Of a DNA stretch of 64,000 nucleotides, positions 1 through 12,900 are shown one piece after another. Each line of letters begins with the position of its first letter. Positions within the stretch are counted from its first letter, which is position 1. Made by a program: the position numbers and the translations under genes. This stretch comes from Hermatobates lingyangjiaoensis (taxonomy: Eukaryota; Arthropoda; Insecta; Hemiptera; Hermatobatidae): positions 124,001 to 188,000 of the forward strand of contig JAPFBL010000525.1 in assembly GCA_026182355.1 (NCBI GenBank), given 5' to 3'. A model generated the notes under the pieces. That model did not search any database. It was not told the origin of the DNA and worked only from the letters and a program-made list of their open reading frames with translations.

Positions 1-931
1 ATCGTATAAAAAAATGTTTTATAGACCAACAGAAATAACAATCTTGAACTTTTTTTACTTTACTATAAGTAAAGTATAGTGATCGTGAAGAAATTAGAAC
101 TCGACATTTTGACAGTATTACAAAAATTGAATAAAAAATTGACAATTTATAAAGAAAAATTAACGAAATTTCAATTACGGCAATTCAAATTTCAAAAACG
201 AATATTGATCCTGAACTAATGTTTTACTTGCTATCCCTGTATTTGTTTAAATTTATTTACATTGACTTAGACATTTTTTGAGTGAATCCACCGAAGAGAT
301 GTTTAGAGGTTTAATGAAAAACTTTACATTATTTAATAACTTAATATGAGATGTAAAAGAATAAACTTCTTATATGTAAAAAATCAACCCCAATCAAACG
401 TATAATTTGTAATACTTTCCATGGTATGATTAGAGATGTATCTCACAAAATGCTCCACTAATCTTTCTATATGTTGCACCCTTGAACAATATTTCTATAT
501 GTTGCACAATTACAAAATATCAGATGTAAATTTTTTGTGGTTATGAATCATAGTACCTTTGGGTAGCAATGAAGTGTGAGGAATGGATTCTTTCCCCCAA
601 GAAGGAGCTATTATTTTATCGATAAATATCCAGTATGCTCAACTTAAAGAAAATTACAAATGTTTTTAATAATTTAAAAATAAAAATCCGTCAAAAAAGT
701 GAATATATTTTTTCTATTATTTTTTTAGAAACATTATTACCGTAAAACAAAAGTGACTCTATTTTAGGGGTATAAAACATAGAAATCTAAAACATAATTA
801 AAAGAGAAGTTTCTTTTGTTAGTACTGCATCATTTTTTATATAAGGTAAAAAAAACTATTAAAAAAACTAAAATACAATTCAATACTAAAATGTTAAAAA
901 TCTGTTCTTAACCAATTTTGAAGGAACTTAC

Positions 932-3900
932 CATTCGCCTGGACACGGCACTCAGACAGGAGGTGACATCGTTTTGAGTTACTCTGAAAAACTGCTCCAT
1001 ATCCCAGTTGTTGGATAGTTTTCTGGCTCTGTTTTCGGCCCAAAGTCTCGTAGTGTGTATCTAAAAAACATATTAATTAATTATATAATCAGGTATCCTA
1101 ATTTGTGCAAAAATTCGTTCGAAACACATTTAATTTCAAGAATATACCAATGAAGTCTTCAACAAAAATAAAATCATAAGAACTAATCATTAATAATTGA
1201 TCGAAACTGGAGAATAACTCCAGTTATTCAAAAATTTAATAAAAGAGAATAACTTTTTTATTAAATAAAAAACAGTAAAATTAATTATTTTTATTTTCTA
1301 TTCAGCCAGGTGAAGCAGGGTTGGCAGTCACTCATTCATTAAATAACCGCTGTAGTACTAGTAGACTTGTTAAAAATAGCGAAGCAATTACTGTATGAGT
1401 CACACAAGAGTACTATGGCTTTAACAGGTCATGGAAAGATTCCTATGAGTATCATTTTAAACTTACTAATTCATCAAACTGTCCAAGTATAGAATTAGAA
1501 CAAATTCCTCAATATATTATATTCAACAGCCAAAAATTATACTCAAGGAGGAATATGGCTAGAAAAAACACCTGATTAACATATACAGCTACAACTTCTT
1601 CAATTTTATTAATAAGATATTCATTAGTGAACTATAAGTTTCTTATTATAATATAGGGAATTTTGTAATTTTAAATTTCCTAATTAAATAATAGTATAAG
1701 CAATAATATGTAAGGATATATTTTTGTAATAATTATAATTGTATGTAATGTATACATGGACAGGCATAGAATGTAATCGCATTAGCATGTATGAAATGTA
1801 AATGTACATGCTTATACAGAGTAAACCTTTAATCATGTAAAGGGGCTCATGGCTACAACCCGTAAGGAAACCATAAAAAAAGTACTAACAAGCACTTAAT
1901 GGCTATGTTATACTCAGCAAGCTTAAATATATATTAAGAGAACTACAGTTTTATACGACTTCCCATTGTGGATACTTTTCAATAACTTCCAAAATGCACA
2001 ACCACCATATTTTTAATTGAAGTAATAATTCTTCGAATAGTGATATAGCAATGCTACACATTTATCTACCTTTAAGTGAACAATATAGTAAGCATTTCAC
2101 TACTTCCTAAATCCATTGATTTCAGTTTGCTGATTTGAAGATTCTGGATGTCTAGATAAGATAGAATTGTCCGATTCAATCTTATTATTGGTTTCAGAGT
2201 ATACATATAGTGATATATTTCATAAGTAGAAAAGCCACACAGTGGTTTGCTCTAGATTCTTACAGAGTGATCCATTCTGTGGAGGATAGGGATCTGCTCA
2301 ACGATTGGTAGTTCTTCAAGGCCGGCCACAGTCCAATTGGATCCCTCGCAACTGTTGCTCAATTCGACCAACTCTTCCAATAATTCACAGAACAAACTTC
2401 CGGTATATGTTTGCTAAAAAAATAATTAAAATTAAATTATCTTTGTTAAAAATAGTGAAACAATTAATAGTAGCCAACTAATACAAAACAACTGGGAATA
2501 CTATGCAATGATCTCTCAGCCAGAGTTCTTAGAACTCGTTTCTCCAGGGAGAAGATGGTTTTAGGAAACAAAAACCCTTCAGCTTTAATCTGATTCCTGT
2601 CTCTTTAATATTTTTCTACCATTTTCCATTAATCTTAATAGTCAGATAAAAAGAATATGATAATTATTTCTAGCATGAAGAGAATTAGATTTGAGATATA
2701 GTCATGATTGTTCCACATACATGCTGTACATTGTGTTCCACTTGTCTGGAGTGATGATAAGCCGCTGACACCAGAGCTTTGCCGAACATTTCGTCCCAAA
2801 TAACTGAAGTGATGTGCACACACAGCCCGTCCTTGAGACTCACTAAGGCAGGCTTCACAGAATTTGGAATGTTCTCTGCAAAAAGAACAACAATCAGATA
2901 CTGACTTCAGCAGAAAGGAAGCATTTTTATTAGTGAGTCAACCACGAATATACATGGCAAGATTGAGATTAAAAAATGAAGATATTAAAAAAATTAGCAA
3001 TACCTTGGAAAAATACAACAGCCAGGATTCATTTAAGTAGATAAAGTATTACTGGAATATATCAACTTAGACCACATATAGAGAAATTTATTATTACTAA
3101 ACAGATTTCACAAACCTGACCTGTTTCTGAAAACATATAACATCGTGGAACTGTTTTAAATAGAAAGATAACATTAGTATAGGGAGTGAGAAATTCATTA
3201 GATCAGGTTTCACAAAAATGTGAATGTTCTCTGAAAAGTCACAACAATGAATACTGTTTTAACCGAAAGGATTAAATGATATTTGAGACTTTCAAATTGA
3301 GACTGCAAACGTCATTAAGGCAGATTGCCCAGAACTGAAAATGTTCTCAGGAGCTGGTTTAAATAGGAATGAAAAATATTATTTCACAGCCACAACTGAG
3401 ACCTTTTTTACAAGTAGCATGGATCTGGGAATGCTCACTTCAAAAATGTAACAATCTGGAACTAGCTTCAATTGAAAAATTGATAGGTTATTTGAATCTT
3501 TCATCTGGGACTACTCACAGTTTCAAAAGTGAGTAGTTCTCAATACAATAGTGTTTCATAAACAACTACAAAATGCGAAATATAGTTGTATTCAACAGTA
3601 TATATGTTTAATATTTCACTACAGGCATTTGAGTATTATAAATAACGTTAATAAATAGATAAACCTTCAGCCAAGAGGTGTTTGAGCCAATTTTTCCAAT
3701 GTTTACAACTTTCTCCATGAAAGCCGATTCCCTTCCATATGAGAATGTGCTCTAAAAACGCTCCAGCCTGACTCAGTAGGATTTCTTGATAGAATTCCAC
3801 TACCTTAATACGATTTCTAGTGGAAATTTTAATTTCACCTGAAAAAGAGAACAATATTCAAAATTATTGTTCATATTTTATACTACCTACTACTAGAGCA

Positions 3901-6900
3901 CCCGTGACACTTTGTATCACTCACAAATTATAGCAATAGATATTGAAATAAATTCACTGAACATGATTGAGAGGGATAATTTTAATTGTTGTTTCTTGTT
4001 ATTGAGGCACAGAAACACATTCTTATATAGCCCAAGCTTTTAATATATAATTCTTAAAATGATTCAAGATACATACACAGTAAATATATTTAGCAAAATG
4101 AAAATCATTTATTTTATGACATAAATGAATAAAACATCAATTCAAGTTATATACACAATCAAATATATTTAAAACAAACAAAACTTTTAAATTGAAATAT
4201 TCAATTTATTTACCCAACATACGAGTAAAATAACATAATGAAAGGAATGTGTGTTTATAATATTACCTTAGAATATTCGTATTTTATCTGACGGTTGTGT
4301 TCAAGTTTATTTCTAAAATTATTCATTTTTAACTTCTAATATAATGGTTTATTATATATTATAGGCTACTCTGACCCCCAAATGAGAAATATTATTAAAT
4401 AATATTGTAGAAAGTCGAGGCGAGTACGCAAGCCACTGGGATACCCTGATACTCTAATGCGATTTGCTATTATGTGATACAAGTACAACAAAGCCAACCA
4501 CAACAAAGTAAAGATTATAATAATTTCAGGTCTCTAACTCCACGGAAAATAGGCGAACAAACAAACAAAGTCACGAACTTTTTATATACAGATAAGTAAA
4601 GTGTAGTAATTAATCAAGGGAAAGTCATTGCCAGGGGGAAGGAAAGTAGGGTGTTTTGATTGGTCATTATGTATATATGTGTTCGTGTGTGTGAGTGTAT
4701 ATGTGTTGTAATAAACTTTATTTACAGCATACTCTATACCAGGCATGGGCAACCTGCGGCCCAGCACGTCTTTTTGTGCGGCCCTCGGAGATTATCTGGA
4801 ATTCTATCATAATATTAAAGATTTTTCTGCTTTTTGCTTATTAACAAAAGCTCACCGAGACTTTTGGAAGGAAACTACAACATTGGTCTATAGCAGTGTT
4901 TCCCAAACTTTTTCGAGTGACCGCCCCCTTGGGTCCATAAACCTATAACTCAACACCCTTGAATAATAATCAAATTCCTAGACTACGAGGTGTGTAAATA
5001 AAGTAGTGAGACTGGCAACGTCGCTTTCGATCTGGCAACGCTGGAGACGCGTGGCCTTGAGTAGCGTCAGGTGCACGTGTGATGCGCCTCCAGTATGAAT
5101 CTGAACTCGCCACAGTCATTTATTTGTCCGTAGCGTTGGTTTTCGTGAAATGGTTTTTTCTTGAGCGTTTTAAAAATGAGTGACCTCAAAGTTGAGCAGC
5201 GGTGTGCAATCAAATTTTGCTTCAGACTTGGACATAATGCAACCGAAACTTTTGAAAAACTTCAGGAGGCCTATGGAGAACGTGTTTTATCAAGGGCACA
5301 GGTTTTTCGGTGGTTTAAGGAATTTTCAGAAGGAAGAGAGTCGATTGAAGATGAACCACGAAGCGGAAGGCCTTCAAGTGCAAACACCGATGAAAATGTC
5401 AACAGAGTACGGAACCTTGTGCGTTCAGATCGACGCTTGACAGTCAGAATGATCGGGGAACAGTTGAATTTGAATCACACCTCCGTTCATCACATTTTGA
5501 CCAATGAATTGGAGATGAGACAAGTGGGTGTTGCATCACGACAACGCGCCCTGTCACACTGCCATCTCAATAAACGAGTTTTTGGCCAGTAAAAACATTC
5601 CTGTTGCTCCTCAGCCTCCTTATTCACCAGACTTGAGTCCTTGTGACTTTTTCCTCTTCCCGAGATTGAAAAATCACCTCAAGGGAACTCATTTCGGGAC
5701 ACTACAAAACATACAAACTGCTGTAACCGACTAGCTGAAGGCCATTCCAGAATCCGAGTTCCAGCAATGCTACAATGATTGGAAGGACCGTCTCCAGCGC
5801 TGTGTGGCTTCCGAAGGGAACTATTTTGAAGGTGACAATATCACATTGTAATTATATTTGAATAGAAAATTTAAAAAAAATCAGTTTCACTACTTTATTT
5901 ATACACCTCGTAAATAACTAAATGAGTAACATTTTAATAATTAAATTAAACTAATTACTAATCGAATATTTATTTAGAATCCAATATATGTATTGTTTCA
6001 TAGCACATTTCTGCAAAAGAATTAATACACAATAAAAGAAACTTAGGTGAGAATATACTTTTAACATAAATATAAATTATCAAAACAAATAATTTTAAGA
6101 AACTGTTTCCTAGAAGTTTACATATCGTGTTTTCACTTAAATTTAGAAATTATATTGCATGAACATTTTCAATTTATGGAAATAGAATCCCCACTCCTTT
6201 TTGCATTACCGTCCCCCGATATCAAAGCACCGCCCCCTGGGGGCGGTACCGCCCACTTTGGGAAACACTGGTCTATAGCAACAAATGTTTCAGTTTTTTT
6301 TCCCTATATTTACTTTTTTTTTCAACACTAATTTATAGATTGTGTTCTGATAATAGTTTACCATTATGAAATAATCAAATATGAATAACAATTTTCATTA
6401 TAAGAATAATAAAAAGTTAAATAATTATTGAAACATTAATGTAGTACACTGTATATATTTCGATATAGGTTAGGTTAGGTTACAGTGGCCGTCCCAAGAG
6501 AGAACACACATAGGCCGCAAGCCGGCCCCATGTGATACCACAAAGAATATTTCGATATATATAGTATATAGATGTAAATTATATAAATAAACTGTATGTA
6601 TCTAAATACGATGCGGTCCGCAGTCACTTGGAAATTATATAATGCGGCCCCCCAGGTCATAAAAGATTACCCATGCCTGCTCTATACTGTAATATTACTT
6701 AAATTTATGAAAAATATGATAATAACAATAATTCCAGTTTTTACGATTGAAATTTTAATATAAACTACAATTTATCTCACTTCACTAATACATCAATATC
6801 AATAACATTAAAACACATATGCATAGAAGGAAAAACTTTGATTTCTATCACTGATGAAGATGAATGAATGACCAGGGAGCAACTGTAGTACCACCTGACG

Positions 6901-9900
6901 AATCAGTGGGGCACTAGTCACATCAGATGTGAATCATCACGATGTGAAATAAGTCTCTTTAAGAGCAGAGTTAAAGCGGGTCATCTAAAAAATTAAACTT
7001 GTACAGAAATTACTTATACCTCTCATTACCACTTAATAAGTCGGTTCACTTGTATGTTATATATATGTGTGTGTGTTTTCTGCGTGTGAATGTATTTGTG
7101 AATGCTTCACAAAGCGGTCGGTTCACTTGTATGTTATATGTGTGTGTGTGTTTTCTGCGTGTGAATGTATTTGTGAATGCTTCACAAAACGATGTATGAA
7201 ATCATGCGATGTATACATGTCTCTTATTTCAGACCTTATTTCACTAAATTCTAAATATAAACCCTACTTATTTTCTCATATGAATGTACAAGCTTTTTTT
7301 CATACGACCGATACATTTTTTTTCATCCTTGTAGATGACATAAAGTTATTCATAAAGTCAAACTGAACATTCAAAAGTTCAAATACGAAGAAGAGTAACA
7401 CACAAAGTAAAGAAAGAAATATACCTACTAACTCAAATTTTTTGGAAAATCCGTCTTCAGGAGAAATGAGAGAGGTTACCAGCCGTTGCGTCTCTGGCGT
7501 GCTTAGCCTCCTCTCTCTTTTCTCCTGAAGACGAATTTTTCAATATTTGAATTAGTAAGGGAAACTACTTTACTATATATAAATCACTTTTGTTGCTTAT
7601 TGCTTAAGTTTCGTAATAAACATACCGGTACTTTTAGCAACTTTAGTCCCTTGAGGACCAAGATACTTGGGAAGCTGTTTGGCAAAGACATCAAGAAGCA
7701 GGTTAAGTCGACTGGCTTCCGTAAGGAGAAGCCCTTCGAAAAGGGAAACACTGCGACTCTGGCGACGAAGTCTTGAAGTTTGACGTCCGCCTTTAGAGTG
7801 ACCAGGCTGGTGTGCTGGCGAGAGACACCCTGCCAACTCCCTAAAAGATATTACTCTATACATAAACGCACCATTCAATATAAACATTTTATTCTGCGTA
7901 TTTCTCAGGAGGCCCATATTTGGCTGCCCCATTATCGCAATCACCAAGGCCAGATCTGAAAAAATGATTCATTTAGTTTTTTAAATTTATACCAAACTTC
8001 TTTAATTTTCCTTTAATTTAACCTTCCTAAATATTCAAGTCGAATATAGTATTAGGATTTCAAAAATCTTTCAAAAAAGCGACGCAAACGTGGCCTTACA
8101 TGTCCACCTTATAAAAAAATAAGGAAATCGCTCAAAATTTAGAGGTAACATTTTAGGGTAAACAAATTGAAATTCCTCAATATTTGTGAAACCTGAGTAT
8201 ATCTTAAACATGAGAGTTCATTATAAGTAATTTATCAAAACTCTGAAATATTCTTTATCATTCGGTTTATTTGCTAATTACCTGTAGACTTCCATACTTG
8301 AATTTTCAGATTCTGGAAAATCATCCTCAGAATTGGTGCAATTTCCAGAATCACTGTTGGACATATACATGAGAATAGCGACTAGGTGTTTGGCAGTATC
8401 TTCGCATCTCTTTTGCGCAGCAATCTGAAAGAAGTTAGAACATTAGTTTCGAGATACACACCAATCGAGGAATTACGTGCCAAAGTGTTATTATACACTC
8501 ATGTGTCAAGAGAAACCTAAATTAACAGACTAACTCATTAGCGAGTGCCGACACTACCCATCCCAGAGACTTCATCACGTAGCAAGGTTAGGTTAGGATA
8601 GGTTGCAGCGTCAGTGCTAAGAGAGAACACACATGACCGAACATTGGCCCTTTGTGATACCAAAATATCAGCATCCTACAAGGGAAGCACAAATTTTGCC
8701 TAACTCAAGTGTTTTTAGAGTAAGGAGCTTTAACGAGTATTTGACATCTTACAGACTCGGTACCGACTATTTAACGTCCTCTGCTTGGAAAGACGTGCTC
8801 AGATTTATTCATCTCCCCATGAATGAATCGAGGACCAGAGGTCGTAATGAAACACAGATCTACCAGCCCAGACACAAGCTCGTTACCACTGTACTAACCT
8901 GGCCCTATTATGTGGCAAGCAGTAAGAAAATATTTTCGGAAATTATTATAGAATAATTAAATTCAATATTCTAGTGAAATTATTATTGTAACTCTATTAA
9001 AATTACTAGTATTGCATTATTAGAATATGTTTTGTTGTCGCTTCTAACTTACAGCCTGTATAAGTTGTATAAGAAATGTGGAAGTGGCATACTTATACAT
9101 TATTACGTTTAAAATTGTTTTTTACTGCCAGTAAATCAAGAGCTGACTAGTTCACGATAGGAACCAAAATAACAAACACATATATTTAGTAAAAGAGAAA
9201 TAAATATTTCATAACAAATTTATTACAGGAAAATATAAGAATAAATACTTTGTATTAAGTATTTGTAAGTATTAATGTTAAGTATTTGTTTTAAGCTTAG
9301 ATAAGAAAAGAAGATAATCACAATTCACAATATATAACTACATCACACTTCGTTATCACAGTACATTTAAGTCGAAAGATTGAAATAATTCTTCTGGATA
9401 CTTAAGAAACAATTCTGATTGAAAGAGTAGGCCTTTCTCCGACACATCAGTCCTTTGGGCAGCTCAAAAACCGGCAATGAAATATTATCTGGTGTCAGGT
9501 TGGTGGTGCTTTCATGCTACATGGGTAATTAGGACTTTTTTAATTTGAAACGGTACAGGTAGACTTTGTTTTTGTTCCTAAGTCTCGACTTAGGGAAAAA
9601 CATATTTGTTGTGTCCTCCCAAGTCGTTTACTGCCTTTTTCTTTTCATTCTTTGAAACCCATTTCTCTTGCTTGACTTTTGACATAACTGATTGGTATTA
9701 TCTACATAGTAAGGTATTTGCCTATTTCATGAAAGAAATAGGCACATTACCATCAAAAATAGCTTCCTCTGCAGACAGGTCGCCTAATTAATTTCCAGGC
9801 CACTTCTGTGAGCATTAATCAGTTTATACTAATTATCTATTCAAATTTATCTCTCAGTTTGTTTACTAGCAGCTGTATTTCCTACGCCATATAGGAGTTC

Positions 9901-12900
9901 TCATTGTAGCCCTAGTTCAGTGAAATCACATTGCCGGTATAAATAATAACACATTATTTCCAGGCTACTCTAAGGACTGATCGTATTCATTGCACGGCCT
10001 TCCAGTAGGTAACGAATTGACTTGGTTGTTAGTGCACCAATTCGCAGTTTAAATGGAATAACCAGATCATTAACACCAAAGCATAAATAACCATAGCTTT
10101 GACCCAAACATGAACCTTCCTATATGCTAATAGAAGAAATTTAAAGAAATTTCTAATTTGGAAGCTTTCGAAATAAACAAAGCCTTCATTAATAATTCGT
10201 CTGCCTCTTTATGTCTTAATGAACAAATTCCGGGGTGTCGAAAATTTCTAAAACTGTTCCTAGAATCACAAAGAATAAATTAAAAAAGGTTTCTTTCCTC
10301 TAAATTAGTGTTTCTGGCCTTCTGTTTTCAGTTAACGGTTTTCAAGCATACCCTACTCCTTTGTCACCTTATCTCCTAATTACCTCTCCCCACTCTATCG
10401 CAGCGGACCTATTTCCTACTGGTTGTTTTCACTGGACTAACCCTTCATCACCACATCCTTCGGGTATATCATTAATTCTCTCTTAATTGAATTTTATTAT
10501 TTCACTCTAATTTTGTAACTGATTAGATATAACTGTATTGTAGTGTCTACCTGATGATGAACACAAACTGTTCGAAACGCGTTGTTGTTTGTTGAATAAA
10601 ACTTAATTTGTGTGGAGACTCTTGTTTGTTTTATTTTACCTCAGAATGAATAAATAACCTCATAATCTAATTTAATACCACCCCTTTAAAATTTGGTAAC
10701 GAGGAGAGTAGCCTCATCTTCTTCTCTAGAAAAATGAATGTTTCCCTAACTTATCCAATTTCACTAATGGCTTAAATACTATCAACACTGTTCTCATAAC
10801 TCTTATTAAAGCGCTTAGTTTTTGGTTAATTATGAACGATTCTATTTCAAAATTAAATTATACTCCAAGTGTATCAACCTCTAAAGTAAAAAATTGGTTC
10901 ACTCCTCAAGTCTAAAACATTGGTAAAATACATACATTCAAATATTCTGCAAAACAAATTATTGCAAAAAAAACCTAAAATAGTGACTAGAAATTTTATT
11001 TCTATCAATGAAAAATTATTATAAATATTTCGTAATATAGTATAACATTTTGTATTGACTGCATTTCATGAGACAGTCAGTGTTATGGTCTTTCATGGTT
11101 TTTAACTTCAGACTAGAGGGGAAATGTGACGGAGCCTTTTTGTGAGGGAAGGTAAATAGCCTAACCAGTCTTCTGCAACCGGGAGCCCTTTTCTGAAATA
11201 TCCCCGAATTTCCCAAGGCTTGTAATTCAAGGATGGATGAAGAAGGAGGTAAACAAAAAATAGTTAGTACAACCAACTCTAGTTCAATATAAAAAGATCA
11301 TAATAGCTGAACTAATATACATAAAAAAATAATAAACCTTCAAAAGAAGTGTTTAATAATCTATGTGGAATACTTAACAGGAAAATACTCCATTAATTAC
11401 CACTTAAAAAAACTAAAGCAAACGAACACTTATTCTATGAATGTGAGACAACACTCTTAGAAAGCTACAGACATTTTTGTTTTGTTGAATCAGATTTATG
11501 AATAATGCATATACTTTATTATTTATTATTACTTCTTTACAATATTAATTAATAGCCTTAATACATCCTAATGTAACTAATTGCACAGTTCGGTTGGTGC
11601 TTTGTAAGTTTAATTGATCAGTCACCTACAAACTTAAATTTACTCCAAGCCCAAACTAAGAATTTTCCTTTAAAAAAGTTTACCTGAAGTAATTTGGTTA
11701 AAGAAAGTTTCCGCATTGGCAAATACAAAACAGGACACGTGTTTCGTATTATAGCTTCCAAATTGTAATCGAAAAAGCTACTAAGAGCGAACAGGGTATC
11801 ACAGAAGAGAACCAACCTGAAAGAACAAAAGTCACTTTAAAGAGCCGCTTAGAGTAACCCATAAGATGTATGTCACATGTCACTTCGCTTCAGCCACAAG
11901 TAAGGTTATCAGCATGATAAATGAAGATATATAGTTGAAAAAAAAATAAGCAATTAAAATTAAAAGGCACATACAAGGTAACTAAGAAATAGATCATCTT
12001 TTATGATTATTTGTTGTTAATAGTTGTTATTTATCATAGTAAAATGATTTTTAACACTAATTAAAAATGAGCCATTGTTTTTGAAAATGTGCTAATTTTT
12101 TTTTATTTCAGAATATTTTCATTCGACCAGATACGTTGACGAATTCTATATCCCTTGAAAATACATGGTGTAATATACTTCATAACGCCCGTTTACACCA
12201 ATATATGGTGAACCAACCACCAGTGGCGAAAATTACACACATTGACTTTTCGCGTCAGATAGCGCTAGTAAATTTCTCGCTTTTTCCTATGTTATTAAAT
12301 TTCAACTTTAATAAACTTTCAGTTACTAATGAGATAACTGTGGATACTGAATGATTATGAAATGTTATGATCATTCAGTAAATATTATTATAAATAATTA
12401 ATGTCCAATATATTATTTGTAATTAGTATGATAATTTGTTCCATATTTCAAAGGAAGGATCTATTAGATTTAATATAGAATAATTAGAGCACTGTGTGTC
12501 TTTTGGTACATATATAATTGTTGATGGTTATAATTCTTTTAATTTCATGTTGTTGGACTGTGAAACAGGTTTTAAATAAAATCGAAACATCGACTTTGAA
12601 AGATTAATTTAAACTTGAAAACTGACCAATCCCTGGTAAACATTTTTATTCTGTCCATGATAAATAAAAGAAAATACTAAATTCATAATTGAATTTTTTA
12701 ATTATGCTACAAACCGTTCATTAGTTTAGAAATATACAGGGTAGTTAAAAATTGACAGACTCGTTATTTAACATAGGGAGTACCAGCATTTAAGGAAACA
12801 AACATTATGTTTTAATGGATATGTACTTACCTCGGAATAAAAGTTATAAATTCAACTGCTTCAAGACACTGGTTTAGAATAACGGTAACCACATGGGTCA

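Larger units (their letters stand above)
4894..6270. mobile_element. Inner hAT MITE inside the outer hAT element
   Basis: Termini CAGTGTTTCCCAAAC (4894) and ..TTTGGGAAACACTG (6270) are inverted copies, with the 8-bp duplication GTCTATAG at 4886-4893 and 6271-6278. Subterminal 'ccgccccc' and 'gggggcgg' blocks extend the symmetry. Without the mariner insertion it is about 450 bp and non-coding, a typical MITE. It sits wholly inside the element at 4740-6679 and is therefore younger. Confidence 0.87.
4740..6679. mobile_element. Outer hAT-type element with nested insertions
   Basis: Inverted termini begin CAGGCATGGGCAACC at 4740 and end at 6679 with the matching ..ACCCATGCCTG. Both sides carry the 8-bp target duplication CTCTATAC (4732-4739 and 6680-6687), the size made by hAT transposases. 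The subterminal 'tgcggccc' words are also inverted. After subtracting the inner insertions about 0.5 kb of own sequence remains and no transposase frame is visible, so it is a non-autonomous copy. Confidence 0.85.

Noticed and set aside
549..590. Further minus-strand exon of the CCDC142-like gene
   Set aside because: A short open piece with a GT donor exists, but its acceptor lacks a pyrimidine tract and no similarity supports it.
6475..6660. 61-codon minus-strand frame
   Set aside because: Spans the SINE stub and the end of the outer hAT; no similarity and composed of repeat sequence.
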